DNA of 64,000 nucleotides, from the NCBI RefSeq assembly GCF_030272615.1, contig NC_081406.1, positions 245,451,218 to 245,515,217 of the forward strand, in the 5' to 3' direction. Positions 31,312 through 44,661 of the stretch are shown here, one piece after another; the stretch's first letter is position 1, and every line of letters starts with the position of its first letter. The DNA comes from Cryptomeria japonica (taxonomy: Eukaryota > Streptophyta > Pinopsida > Cupressales > Cupressaceae). Under the pieces are notes generated by a model. That model was not told the DNA's origin. It made no database searches and was given only the letters and a program-made list of their open reading frames with translations. The translations under genes were made by a program, and so were the position numbers.

Positions 31312-32989
31312 AAAAGAAACTTGGCTCTTAATACTAATTCAATTTAATTGATAAATACACTAAATCCAACCAATCTAGTTCAAGAGAGACAAAAATTAAA
31401 AGACCATAATACCCTGATTCATCTATACTCAAAGAATCAACTACATCCCATACAATATTTAGCTTCATCTAATACCCATAAAATGTGGGTCTATAATTGC
31501 TTAGCATGGTCAAAACAATTCTCACTATCGTTGCTTGGTTTGTAGCAAGATGCAATCAAATTTTCTTCACAATGCATCACAGTTCACAAACCACATGATG
31601 CAATATAAATATTTTCAACATTCGATTCACGGGACAATAGGAATATTACATAATTGCAAAGGTATACTAATTGCTCAATATTTGTTACCATTTCCATATG
31701 AATTATTTGTGTAGAAAAACAAAAATAGTTAATAATTGTTGTTTGTTTGTAGAGAACAACTATAAGTGATTCTTTGGGAAGATAGTGAGTGCCAAAGATG
31801 AATCTTGTGTATTGTGGGAACTTAGAGTATGGGGCTTCACATTCAAAGACAAAGAATTTATTTTTTAGATATGAAATAGTTGATAGGGTAGGTATCAAGT
31901 TAGGTAAACATTTTTCCTCTTTAATGTCTATCGAATTTGTAATGATATAAAGTCATTCAACAAATCACCAAGGATAATTAGGTTACACATAATTCTATTA
32001 TTTTGGTTGGAGATAATTGTAGCTAACATGCTTAGACTTCTAATGCAATGCCATGACAAATTCTAAAGGTGTCCAAGCATAATTGAGTTTGAATTTAGAG
32101 AGGTGTAGTTAAAGAATTCTAGAAGAAAGGATGAGCGTGGTGGGGACAGGGTTAAGGCTATTGCTAGAAATGTGAATCATGTTAGTGAAGGGCATATTGG
32201 TGTTATATCTTAACATAGAAGGAATTGGAAATGGTAAAATACATAATTTAAGAATAATAGTATCAAGTGAGTTTCACTGAGTAATTTTTACTATTGCAAC
32301 TGCACACCATGTAACCTTAATGTTTATTTTAAAAAATCTAGCATATAAGGATAAAATAAGAAAGCAAAGAAAAAGCAATGTTTGAGCACCCTAATCCCTA
32401 TACTGTAAACACTTATGAATCAGACATAGCAACAAATGCTATAATATTTGGCACTGTAACTTGTCATACATCCTCAAATTATAACCAACATGAAACTCTA
32501 GCACAAAGGAAATGACCTTGTTGCCATGTGCATACTTTTGATGACTATAAAAGAATCCGTTTTCATTTCCATTTTTAGACCCATGATTCCTCAAGAGCTA
32601 TTGGTTAGAATGCACAAAGAAATGAACCCAATTGAAAAGGAAACGAAACTTAACATAGAATACAAATACCTAGTACACTAAATAAACATATGTATATTTA
32701 AGTGTAGCCTAGCTGAAACACATAAATATCTTCATTTTTTTTAAGAAAGTCCCTCTAGAATTTCTAACCATCACATTAACAATCTAAAGTTGTCATTTTA
32801 CTTATTACATTTTCCATTTCCCTAAATTTTAAAAGAGATTTCAAACCTAATAATCAATGTATTTAGAGATATAATTTTGACTTTTATAATCCTCTTGTTG
32901 ATTAAAATGCCCATTTTTTCTAGTGTCTTTGAAACTTCCAATATTAATTATTTATGTTTTGAAAACTCGAATGATTTACTCTTTATGTC
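31312..32989. other. intergenic, no feature seen
   Basis: AT-rich sequence without coding motifs or recognisable repeats. Confidence 0.5.
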
Positions 32990-33205
32990 CTATGTTAGAG
33001 TAGGAATTTGTTTCACATAGATAAATGCCCTATAGTATGGTTCCATGTGGCTGCTACTAATGAGTTTACTTGCAAAAAGCCTACTAAAGCAAGAGCTTGT
33101 TCCCATGTGTGTTGTCAATTGATGCTTCCATGATTTGCATGCATCTCTATCATGGAGGATGCTAGCGAAGGTTGTGAAATTTGGCTTTACATATGTTAGC
33201 ATCAT
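32990..33205 (-). pseudogene. PPR-protein relic
   Basis: The minus-strand frame contains YVKPNFTTFASIL, the core of a pentatricopeptide repeat (VxPNxxTFxxIL). It is followed by a decayed remainder in which the next repeat is barely recognisable. PPR proteins bind organelle RNA. This is a short fragment with no complete 35-residue repeat and is almost certainly nonfunctional. Confidence 0.5.
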
Positions 33206-33557
33206 TCTATTCTTATTGACTCTACCAAAATAGAGAAAATATTAACTTGTAGTCCTTTAGAGATGTTGCAAGCAATTACACCCACTTCTAGTAACAGTCA
33301 TATCCATCATCAAGATGAAAGAGTGCATAAGGAGAAGGAATTCAAATCCTTGTTGACTTAAGTATTAACTCAAAGTTATATGTTTTAGCCTATGTAGTTT
33401 GTGCAAACAAAAGGATTGTTTTTTTGGGAGGGAGGAGAGCTAGAGAGCATGTAGGGAAGACAGTGTTCTTTGCTTCATGCAAGTACTTTGCCATGTGAGT
33501 TCAAATTTAGTGTAATGTTGTGGCATTAGGAGTACGAATAAGTAATCTATTGTTGTA
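33206..33557. other. intergenic, no feature seen
   Basis: No motif recognised between the PPR relic and the LTR-like segment. Confidence 0.5.
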
Positions 33558-33562
33558 GTACA

Positions 33563-35054
33563 TGTAGACACCTAAAAGTTACACAACAAATTAAGTGAAT
33601 TTTATTCATTTAATTATTCTTAATTCTTCCAATGAATTAAATTAAGATTTAATTAATATCCCTATTCTTCTAATTAACCTAATAATCAAATTAAAGATTT
33701 GATTAAACCTCTTTCTTCTAAAAAATAATTAAACTAAGGTTTGATTAAATACCCCAAGCCATCCAATTAAATAAATCTTGTTTATTTAATTAAAATCATC
33801 TTCCCATTTAATTAAATTTACATTTAATTAAATCCCCCCACTTGCAAAATCCTACAAATGCAAGTTGCAACCAACAATTAAAATAAATCTTTTATTTACC
33901 AAAAATTGCCTATTTCCCTCACCCACTTGCATTTTCCTACATCTCCCACTTGCCTCCTAAGCCCCTTCTAGATTCTTCTAATCCCTTCCAATTTAGCCTA
34001 ATTCATCTTCTAATTATTGTCACATTCCTAAGCAAAGAGAAGTCACTTCTCAAAGCCTCGAAGACTTTGAAATGCATTGAAGACTTTATCTCTTCAACAA
34101 GTTAACCCTCAAAGTCTTCCAAACCATTTAAGGCTCTTCCATAACCATTGATGGTTAACTCAACCTTCTTGCATGGTTAGAGACTTTCTCTCTAACCTAA
34201 CCCTCAACTAACCCAAGGGTCTCATCAAGCACTCATGGCTTTGACCCTAGTTATCCTATTAACCCTTGCATAAGAGTTTATCCCTTGGGTAAAGGCTTTA
34301 TCCATTGGTTATCCATTAATCTAACCTTAACCTTACCTCCTAAGGTAACCTTCATGTCTTCTCAGGTATTTAATGCTCCTTGCATCTCCTCTCAAGCCCT
34401 CTCAAGGTGACATTTGTCAACTTGGTATTGGATTGAATCCCTCACATGGATTGATAACTTTCAATCCTAGCCATTGTTAAGATTATTCAATTTTAACCAT
34501 CCATTGCCTTGTTTTTCCTATAAATAGAGCCCATTCCTTCTTCAAAAATAATCAAGTCTTTTGTGCATCAAACTTATAGTCATTTTCCAGTTTAAGGAGC
34601 TCTCTTTGTCATCTTCAAGCATCAAGCATTCATATCATAGTATTTTAGTTTCATTTAGCTTAGATGCATATCTTTTCTTAGCTTTAACTCATATAGCATC
34701 ATCTTAGCTTTCAATTTAGAACTCACCTAAATCTTAATCATCTATTTTTGCATTTCATCTTCATCATCTCGTCTTATCATTCACTAAGATCTTGGTTGCA
34801 TTCCATTTAGATCTTAGAATCATTTAAATATCGTTCTTTAGGTTGTCATCTTAAAGAATCAAGTGCTCTTCCAAGCTGAGAGCCACCTTCAATCTTGAAG
34901 ATCCTTGGAGATAGAGGAACATGGAACGATTTTAAAGAGTTTTGATTCATTTAACTTTATTTTGTTTGGATTTTTAACCTCTAATGCAATGTTTCATGTG
35001 TGTGTTTGAATTGTTTTCTTCTCTTGCAGGATGATACCACATTCCAGGCAAACA
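33563..35054 (+). mobile_element. candidate solo LTR, Ty3/gypsy-like
   Basis: 1,492 bp, TGTAGACACCTAAAAG to CCAGGCAAACA, flanked by GTACA (33558-33562) and GTACC (35055-35059), four of five bases matching. TATAAATAG at 34519 follows a long U3 rich in ATTTAATTAA-type words, and CTCTTGCAGG occurs near the right end as in the LTR at 57148-58246. No PBS follows, so it appears solo. Plausible but less certain than the copia LTRs. Confidence 0.55.
34519..34527 (+). promoter_or_regulatory. TATA box in the LTR-like segment
   Basis: TATAAATAG, followed by GCCCATTCC and a pyrimidine-rich start region; a canonical plant TATA box. Confidence 0.5.
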
Positions 35055-35059
35055 GTACC

Positions 35060-36876
35060 ATATGTAATGGCCTTTTGTTCTACCAAGGAATTTCTAATTC
35101 TAAATGTTTTTTTAATTTTATTTTATTATATCATTTTGTGGCTTTTGGCTAGAGAGTAACTACAGTTCATTGCAAAGGAGAGCGGAAAATTGTTGTCATG
35201 CATACTACAATGAGGTGTTAGATTTGAGTAGAGATTTCTAGTATTTTGAAGTTTCCATAAATTGTTCAATTAAAAAATTAAAGATTATAATATGAATTCA
35301 ATAAAAAGATAATACAACAAATCATAACTATAAATAAAAAAGGGTGTATGCAAGGGAAAATAAGCATGAAAAAACTCATTTGACGATCAAATTAGTAGAA
35401 AGTACCTGTTATTGGACATAATCAGCAATTAAGCACTTTCGTCTTTTTCCAGTGCTGAGTTTTCTGAAAACGGGCTTCATTTGTTTTATCATGAGGCAAA
35501 GGATTCCAAGTAGTGAGAGCATCGGTTGATCAATGTTTTTCTTGGTAGCTGGCAAAGCTGTTATGGAAGGAAGCAGAATGTAGCCCCCATTACAACTACA
35601 ACACCAATACAAGCTACTACCCATCGGATACATTTAATAATTATGTTTAAGGATCCGACCTCATGATTAATTGCACTTTTATTACCAAAACTCAGTTGCT
35701 TTTGCTTGTTGATCGGTGCATGGTTTATCGTTAGTCAACATTAGCCAATTAGAGAAAGTAAAGTACTAATAGAAGCTAATACCCACACACATGATGACAA
35801 GAAGCATATGTTTTTGCTTTGAGATAATTTGTGTGGACTTATAAGGAACCATCTTTGATAATTGGCATGGAAGTTGGATTATTCAACTTGATTTTCACCC
35901 CCATTTTTGGAGCATCAAATCCCATGAAAGTTGGCAGATGCTAAAAATAAAATTTTAAAATTTTAAAATAAAATAAAACATAATAAAAATAATGCAAGAA
36001 CACGTAGGACCATAGACAATCAACACCAACCAAAAACATTTTTGAATTTGATTTGATTTGGTGGTCTCTGACATCTCTATAATCTCTAGAACATTTATGA
36101 CTCAATTTCTAGATGATTAAGTTGCAACCAACTTGGTATATATGTTTACAAAATGAGAAAGTGTGTTGACAATGCTCATGAACTATTTGATAAACACCTC
36201 AAAGAAATGAAGTTCGATGGGCAATAATGCATGAAAGGCTTTAGAAATTTCCAACAAATGCACTTGACACGTGAAATCCAAAAGCTTCAGGTTCGATTTA
36301 TAGCCAGGAATTGAAGATGGCATCAAATCACTTCAATATTGATGGTCAAAACAAAATGTATTTTATTTGCGCATCATGGTTTTGTAGTGTAAACAAGTAA
36401 AATTATTTTTTAAACGAAGTGGATGCATGGTAAGGTGGGGTTTTCAGCTAGAAGGGAGAGAGGACTCAGCGTAGGGAGGTGAAGACCCACAAACAAGCAT
36501 TTGAAAATAGAGAAAAATAGATTAAAATAATAAAATGTAAGCAAGATAAGCATCGACCAAAAGGAAGTTAAAAGATGCATCAAAGGTGAAACAAAACCTA
36601 GAGAAGATATTGTGCATGGCAACTAAGACAAACTAATTAAATGTTGTGTGGAGTTAATATTGTTTACAAAGAGAGGAAAGATTGCTTATGGCTTCCTAGT
36701 AGAGGTATAAGTGTGTGAAGGGCTATGCAGGTTAGCATGCAAGAGAGTTTTGGGGCCAGAGAAGAGTAGGCCGATATTGAAATATGATTGTATATTTGTT
36801 TGCAAAAATTAGTGGATATGTAAATTTATTTTGGTGCAATCTAATCGTTCATTAGTAGCAAAGAATTTCTACAGTA
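35060..36876. other. intergenic, no gene recognised
   Basis: AT-rich with only spurious short ORFs. The untranslated 5' part of the following L1 may begin somewhere in 36400-36876, but I could not fix its start or a target duplication. Confidence 0.45.
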
Positions 36877-37839
36877 TTGATTTTGTGTTTGAGTTTTGAA
36901 ATTCAGAGTAGGAGGGAGTTGTTCTTCTACATCAACAATGCTCCGGTCATGTATAGATTCTCCAAAAAAACACTAAAACCATGGCAAATGACTTATCCAA
37001 GTTTTTGCACATTTTTTTTCATGTTGTCAACGATGCTAATCAGAAAAAAGGAACTCTACTCCTGCTACAATGTTGATAATGTTGCAAGACCTTTCCAGGG
37101 TGTTCAGTTTCAGGCAGATCCTCATCTTTCTCTGATTCCTTCTCAATTCTTTTCGAGTTGTATGATAGACGTTTTACTTCCAACAGAAAAAAGAACAAAG
37201 CCCTCTAATTGGAAGAAATCTCCTCAATATCAAGTTGTTATCTCTGGTTCATGTTCTCTGCAAAAATTTGGGGGTAGATACAAGACAATATCTTTTAAGA
37301 TCCACTGCTCTTCAAACCTGGTTGATTGGTTGTATAAGAAAATATTTGCTTCCTCTCTCTTTAGGAAGCTCACTTCTTCTTTTCTGAGTTTAACTTCCAT
37401 GGGAACCTCAAATTCTCAATTCCAGGAAATCTCTATATCATAGAATACAAAGGATAACCTGATTCATAGCTTGATGTTTAATTGTCAACCTTTCCATGTG
37501 GTTGATCGCAATCTTCCCACTGTTGGATCCTCATCGAATACCCCAAATATCGAATTAATAGAACATGATATCCTTATCTCTGTTGCATCGAACTTGATTG
37601 ATGAAATTGCTCTCGAGGAATTTCTGGAAATTTAGGATGTCTCTTTTGTTGATTCTATGCCTCTCGCTCTTAATACTTCACCACCCATTTTTTCACCCCT
37701 ATTAGAATCTAGTCATGTTGAACACCTTGTGGCTAAAGATAATTCATATTATCCCTTTCAACCTCCCACACAACTTGACTTCAATTTTTCTCAACATCTC
37801 TCTTGCTCAAACAGTCTCTTCATCTCCTTTGTTATCTAA
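36877..37839 (+). pseudogene. L1-a ORF1 region
   Basis: Plant L1 ORF1 proteins are RNA-binding chaperones. Open frame 36877-37443 and, after a TAG, 37445-37839 in the same frame, with another stop at about 37633. No DUF4283 or zinc knuckle is recognisable, so the assignment rests on position before ORF2. Near 37845 a different frame gives KTPKKRGWKPK, the basic segment often found at the end of L1 ORF1. Confidence 0.5.
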
Positions 37840-37977
37840 AACACCTAAAAAAAGAGGTTGGAAGCCCAAGATTCTTAAAATCCAAGAAGAGATCACAATA
37901 GGTATCCAGTCTACAATTGTAGACAAGTTTTCACCCCACTCAAGACTGAGAAGAACATGTTGTTCTTCTCAGATGCA

Positions 37978-40900
37978 ATGAGAATCATATCTTGGAATGT
38001 CAGAGGTTTGAATGCCTTTGACAAGAGGGGATGAATCAAGCAGCAGCTGGATTCCTCCCAAGCAAAAATCATTTTATTACAAGAAACAAAGCTTTCTGAT
38101 GAAGCCTCTCAAAAGATTTTTAAAAAATGAACTTATGGGATTTCATACATATTCCTGTAGGAGGGGCTTCCAGTGGTATTCTGACCTTGTGAAATTCCAG
38201 GACAATCAAAGAAAAAACTTTGAACCAAGGGACCAATTGGCATCTTATTCTTATTGAAAATTTTGATTTATCCTTTGTTCTCTTTAATATTTCTGGTCCA
38301 ACAGCTCCTCATGAGAAACATGCTCTTTGGAATACTTTATCTTGTTAGATCCATCAACAGGGAGTTCAGAAAATCATCTTAGGAGGTGATTTTAATGCCA
38401 TTTTGTCTCGGGATGAGAAACGGGGAGGCAACCCTACTGTATCTAAGGTGATTGAAGACTTTAGATCTTTTGTGTTTGATAACGCCCTTTCTGACATTTC
38501 ACCTTCTAATGGTCAATTTACATGGACAAACCGGAGAATTTCCCTTTAAATTGCAAGCAGATTGGACATGTTTTTCACTTCATATGAATGGATCCTTCAG
38601 AAATATAATTTCAGCTCTAATATTCTATCGTTCTCTGGATCTGACCATTTTCCTATCTCATTATGCTTGGATAAACATGAAGCTTCTCATCATATACCTT
38701 CTTTTAAATGTGAAAGAATGTGGTTTCGACACCCACACTTTCATGCTCTGCTTTGTCAATGGTGGGTAAGTGCGCCCTTCTGTAGGGGAACAAAATGTTT
38801 CAACTCTATATGAAAATGCAGTTTGTAAAAGCAAATATCAAAGTCTGGAATAGGGAAGCATTCAAAAATATCTTTGGAGAAATCAAATGTAGAGAAGGAA
38901 TTAAAGGACGTCAATGAACTTATCTTTTCTAATGGGATTAATCCTGAAACCTTCTCAAATCAGAAGCATTTACAAAGTTACTGGGAAGAATTGTGCTCTA
39001 GAGAGGAGGAGAATTGGAGACAAAAATCAAGGGAGCTATGGTTAAAAGATGGGGACAAAAATACTAAGTTCTTTCAGGCATCTGCAAAGATTAAGCAAGA
39101 TGCATCTACTATCTTTTCTATAAATGCCTCTTCTTCGGGGGTAAAATTAACTAATGAATAAGAAATTAGGGAAGAGGGTGAACTCTTCTTTAAAAATCTT
39201 CTTGCTCCCTCTCATCCTTTTGTTCCTGAGGAGTCCAGTGTCGACGTATTTCTAGATTCCATCCCTTGTCTGATTTCACAACGTGATAATGATTATCTGA
39301 TGCAACCTTTCTCTCTTGCTGAATTACAAGAGGTGGTAGTTTTGATCACTCCTGACAAGTCTCGAGGTCCTGACGGTTTCACCATGCTATTCTTTGAAAA
39401 GTGTTGGGACGTTTTAAGCTTTGATCTTTTAATGGCTTTGGAGGAGTCAAGACAAAAAGCTTTTATTCTCAAGAACTTCAATTTAACCCATCTTGCTCTT
39501 ATCCCCAAATCCAACAACCCTCAATCTTATGCAGGCTTTAGGCCTATCTCCTTGTGTAATATAGTGTACAAGATCTTCACAAAAGCTATTTATCTCTGGT
39601 TAAAATCCTTGATACCTAAAGTAATATCTCCTCAACAAGGAGGTTTTGTTCCTGGTAGGGAAACATCAGAAGGTGCGCTTGTGGCCCATGAGGTTTTGCA
39701 CTCAATTAACTCTTCATAGTCCCCTACTTTCATAGCTAAATTAGACATGTTGAAAGCATATGATAAAGTATGTTGGTCTGTTCTTTTGAGAGTGCCTAAA
39801 AAGTTTGGCTTTTCAGATAAGTGGTGCAAATGGATCAAAAATTGTCTCTCTAGGGCACATTTTTTAGTTATTATTAACGGTAATCCTTCTGGTTTTTTTC
39901 GAGCCACTCAAGGAGTTCGACAAGGTGACCCACTATTACCTTTTCTCTTCATTATCATGGCAGAAGCTTTTAGCAAATTGGTCAATAAGCAGTTGATTCT
40001 GGGTCTTTGGAAGGGGGTATGCATCCCTAATACCTCAATTTATATCACTCACACTTTATTTGCAAATGATACACTTTTATTTGGTTGTTCCAATATTCAA
40101 GAAGTAAGGCATATTAATAAAATGTTGGACATATGTATTTCCGGATTTGGGCAGAATATCAGTGCTCAGAAATCTAAATTATTCATATTTAATACTTCTG
40201 AAATGGTGTCTAACAGCATTATCTAGACATTGGGCTTTCCAGTGGATTCTCTTCCATCTTCCTACTTGGGTATCCCTTTCTTTATGGGAGCAGGGAAACC
40301 TTCTTTTTGGAATTTTGTGATTGACAAATTAAAAAGAAGAATTTATGTGTGGAAAGCTAGATGGTTATCTCTGTCATGTAGAATCCTTCTTGTCAAAACT
40401 ATTTTGGCTACAATCCCAAACTACTACATTTCAGTCCTTCAAGCCTCGAAATCTATTGTTTCCCATATCGAGAAAATTATTCAGAATTTTATTTGGAAAG
40501 GTAATCTTTTAGAAGATAAAAAGATCCCGCTTGTGTCTCTCAACAAAATGACTCCAAGTAAATCTACGAGTGGGGTTGATTTGCACGATCTTTCAAAAAG
40601 GAATAAGGCCTTTGGGGGAAATTTGGTCTGGAATATTTATGTAGAACCACATGCTTTGTGGTGTCAAATTATGAAAGCAAAGTATTTAGATACTCCTACC
40701 CCATCACATATATTTACTGTCCTTGATCCTCCATCAGGGTCTGCAGTTTGGAACTTCATGATGGCTTCTAGGAATGTGATTACTAGATATTTATCTTGGC
40801 AAGTACATAATGGCAAAGATGTCAACTTTTGGAATGATTCATGGAGTGGTCTCCCCCCTCTTAATCTTGAGGAATCTCTAGTAGATGTGATCCCTATATT

Positions 40901-42265
40901 TATTGCTCAATGGGGATCTTACCTTTATGATTACATAGATGATCTTGAGAAGCCTTCAAATCATGTCATTTGGAAGAAGCCAGCTTTACTCCCGATCTCC
41001 CCAGATCAAAAGGTAAAATTTTCTTTGATTCTCAAGAACCGCATTATTTTTATCTCTAATGGTTTGGACAAATTGATAGGGTGCCCTGTGAAGAACGGAA
41101 AGTACTCTATCAAGGAAGGGTATAAGGTTATTCATCCAATGTATGTTCAATCCTATTCACAAAGAGCTTATAACTTCTGTTGGAACAACAATATTCTTCC
41201 CAAGGTAGGGATGTTTGTTTGGCTTGCTCTACACAAGAGAATACTTACCAATGAGAGACTTGATAAATTGAATATTGCACATCCATTTGCCTATGTACTT
41301 TATGGCAAGCATAGTGAAACGTTAGATCATCTCCTCCTCCAATGTGATTTTGTTCATTATTGTTGGATGTTTGTGCTTGCTAAGCTTTCCTTTAGCATCC
41401 CTCTTCCAAATAATGTATGGGATTTGTTCCAGTCATGACCAATCTTATACTCATCCTCTCTTTTTGCATGTATTTGGAAAGTGATCCCATCCACAGTAGT
41501 ATGGTCACTTTGGTGGGAAATAAATAAGTTTATTTTTAGAAAGCAGACATCTCCTCTTTCTGATGTTTTCAATTAGATGTTTTCAATTACATTAAAAAAT
41601 CAGTATCAGAATTGATTAATGATCATGTTTCAAATCGGTTCAATCCAAATAGGGAATTTACTTCTTGGGATGGTCAAGTTATTAATTGCTGGAAGGGCAT
41701 TTCTATTCTCGTATCACCTTGCTTTCCAAGAGTGGGAACTAGTAAATTTGATAGAAATTAAGTGAAATGGTGTCCTCCGGATTCAACGCATTTCAAATTG
41801 AATTTTGATGGCTCCTCTAAAAGGAACCTGGGTGATGCAGGAGTAGGAGTATGCATAAGGGACCACACAAGGTGTGTTTTTGCTTTGAAATTTGTTTCTA
41901 CTCCACCGGGTACTAACAAATTTGCAGAGGCATATGCTTTGCTTGAAGACATTCTACTAGTTAAAAAACTGAACATCTCTTATATTCACATTGAAGGCAA
42001 TTCAGCTATTATTATCAACGCTTGCATAAAGAGAAATATTGACAATTGGCAGATAAGATATTTACTTGAACAAGTATGAACACTTATTGATACATTTGTA
42101 AACTTTACTATTTCACATGTGTATAGAGAAGGGAACCGGGTTGCAGATCATTTGGCAAATATGGGAAGTTCCAAGGTGGAATTTAATATGATGGGTCCGA
42201 ATTGTGATCTCGATTCTTTTCCAATTCTTAAGGAAAAAAATTTGGAGGACATGGATACAGGATAA
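37978..42265 (+). pseudogene. L1-a ORF2: endonuclease, reverse transcriptase, RNase H (broken)
   Basis: ATG 37978 begins an exonuclease-endonuclease-phosphatase domain (MRIISWNVRGLNAF; QETKL; GGDFNAIL near 38390; SGSDHFPISL near 38637), whose metal-site motifs remain. TGA at 38032, then a frameshift near 38150 and more breaks follow. The RT region spans 39300-41438 (KSRGPDGF; FRPISLCN; GVRQGDPLLPF). Its catalytic FADD box reads FANDTLLF, so the first Asp is Asn. A zf-RVT tail follows (about 41180-41380). A shift then leads to a plant-type RNase H (41762-42265), with FDGSS, AEAYALLEDI and a third box IEGNSAII where Asp is usual. Stops at 39716, 40224 and others break RT. Nonfunctional. Confidence 0.85.
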
Positions 42266-42765
42266 TACTACACATGGCTATGGTGTGGTCTTTTTCATAA
42301 TGATAAAAAAATGGTATGTGAGGTATTATAATTACAGGGTTCCGTGGTTTTTTTGTATCTGAATGATGTGAATGGATGTCGATTTAAGCATCTATGAAGC
42401 ATGTTGGACTTCAAGTTGAATAAATGCATAAGTGAGGCAGACTATGGACTGCTATGTAAATGTGTACAACTTTCATGATGTTTTGGTTCAGACTTCATTT
42501 CGTTCAACATATTCTAGAAAGCATTTGATACTTGGGGATGATTTGTGGCATTCAGTATTCTGGACATTACGAGATATATTGTACTTTTTGGCATACTAGG
42601 GATTTAAGTTTCACAACCTTTCTATGTATTATCGAGCAAGGATCAAAGTTTTTCTTTTTGGTTCTTTTCTCCAGGAGCTCTTTGAATCAACTTTTGTAAA
42701 GAAATATATAAATAAAATATATTAAGTGGCACTGCCACCTTTTTAAAAACAAAAAACAAAAAAAT

Positions 42766-44655
42766 AATAATTTATGATATATCTGGGTTTAAGTGTTGCT
42801 CGATTTGGAGATGGAGAAGTTTTATATCAGCCTTTTAAATAAAAATATTGCTTGTCGATTTGGGATTGGCGACTATAAATATGATTTGATTTCGGAGATG
42901 ATTAGATTTGATTTGGCCAGGAATTGAAAATCTGATTCGATTTGAATATGATCTAATAGGATATTTTTGACTAAAAATGATTTTATTGGATTTCATTGAC
43001 TGGAAGCAATGCAGTTTAAAGGTAACCCATTAATTGTTTGGTGGCATGAGAATTGTCTGATCAATTTTCAGACCACCTAGAAGTTGTTTTGAAAGATGGA
43101 TATCTGGCGTGAGACAGGTTTTATTGAAAACCCCATGTAATAAGCCTATCGGCTAATTATTATATTAAAATTAATATTAATTTATTATTATATTATGATA
43201 TTGTAATCAATATTATATTATTATTAAGATATTACTATATTTTTATATTTTTATATTTAAACTCTTCACCAAAGCAAAAAAATCTATTAAGACTAATTAT
43301 TATTATATTATCATATCTTTATATTATTATTATAATATTATTTTGACAAAGTTAACTATTAGTACGATGGAGATAAATAGAATTGATTAATAGTTAAACT
43401 TGTAGTGAGTGGTAGTTGAGAGGAGAAAATAAATAAAATATTTTTTTGGGTTTTTCATGGATTTATTTTAATTTAGGTTATTTAAAGTTATTTAAATTAT
43501 TTTGATTTAAGTAATAGTAAAAATAATTGTAATTATGACGGGTGTCAATTTTAATAATAGGGGATTTTTAATCTCGCATATCTATCAATCCATTATGTGC
43601 GTATTAATATGCCTTTTGATGAAAATATATATATTTATAATCGATTTCATTAATTGTTATATATATGTGGAACATTTTGTTTCAGGGAGGGAATGTGCAA
43701 GCATGTGAATTTGTAATAACCACTATCTATTCTTTGTGAACATTTGGTCTCGGGCTAGAATTTATTCACACAAAGAAAAAAGCAAAGATGCAAAGAGAAT
43801 TTGAGCTTCATTATTAAACATTATACCAAAGTATTAATTTTGTGAGAACATGATGCAAGTGGCAGCATTAATGACTAGCATTTGTTCATTGTAAATATTT
43901 GTTCCCAAACTGGAATTAATTGTCACATAAGTCAAGGAAGGAAGATGAAGCGAGACTTCTAGTTTCATTAATAAGAATTATTTTTAAGTGTCAATCTTGT
44001 GACAAATAATGATGGAAATGACGGGATTAATGATTATTTATAGCATTAAGATTCATGTAATGTAGGAGCATTTGGATCCACAAATGATCCTACATCATCC
44101 AAAAAAACAAGTTCTATTTTCTCTTCCAATTCAGTTTTGGTGTGTTTCAAGTTTAGTTTTGGTGTTTGTTTCCAGAGGCAATATTCAAATTAATTTTTTG
44201 CGCAAATAATGATGCATATTGTTAAAGGGATTAATGGATATACATGGTTTCAATTTAGTGAAATTTGGACCAAAATCGGCCAAGTCATGATTGATTGTAG
44301 GTTTGGGCATTATCAGAAACTAATTGGAGGTTTTGGCATCATCAAAAACTAGTCAAAGGTTTGGGAAATTACAAGAACCACTAGAACCATTGACGGTTCC
44401 TAATTCCTAGTGTAGCATTGACAAATTCTAGTTTCTACCTCAATCATCAATGGGTTTTGAGTTCTACTCAAATTGTTGATAGAGTCTATATTATAAAGGA
44501 AGTTGAAACTTGAAGAAGTTCTTATAACATCAAAACTCGTCAATGAGTTCCTATCTCATAATGAAGCTCTAACAAAGTCACATTTAAAGGTTTTTTTTTT
44601 TTTGAAAAGTTCTTGATGGTCTAGGAAGCACTAATAAAGATTTTTTAGTTCCCTT
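42766..44655. other. intergenic, very AT-rich
   Basis: 43150-43340 is dominated by ATT/ATA repeats. From about 44340 a degenerate array of GTTCC/GAAC words begins (separate entry). No gene recognised. Confidence 0.5.
44340..44655. repeat. degenerate GTTCCTA / GAACT repeat, left part
   Basis: Words such as GACGGTTCCTAATTCCTAG, GAGTTCTACTCAA and CAATGAGTTCCTATC recur at about 45-60 bp spacing, many as partial palindromes. Similar sequence resumes after element C (51957-52640) and near 53800-53910, so element C landed inside this array. Confidence 0.45.
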
Positions 44656-44661
44656 GAAAGG

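Larger units (their letters stand above)
36877..42765 (+). mobile_element. L1-a, nearly complete LINE-1-type retrotransposon (dead)
   Basis: Contains in order an ORF1 region, an ORF2 with endonuclease, reverse transcriptase, zf-RVT and RNase H regions, a 3' untranslated region with AAATAAAATATATTAAG, and an A-rich end (42740-42765). This is the plant L1 plan. ORF2 is fragmented by frameshifts and stops. The 5' limit is uncertain and no target duplication was found. Confidence 0.85.
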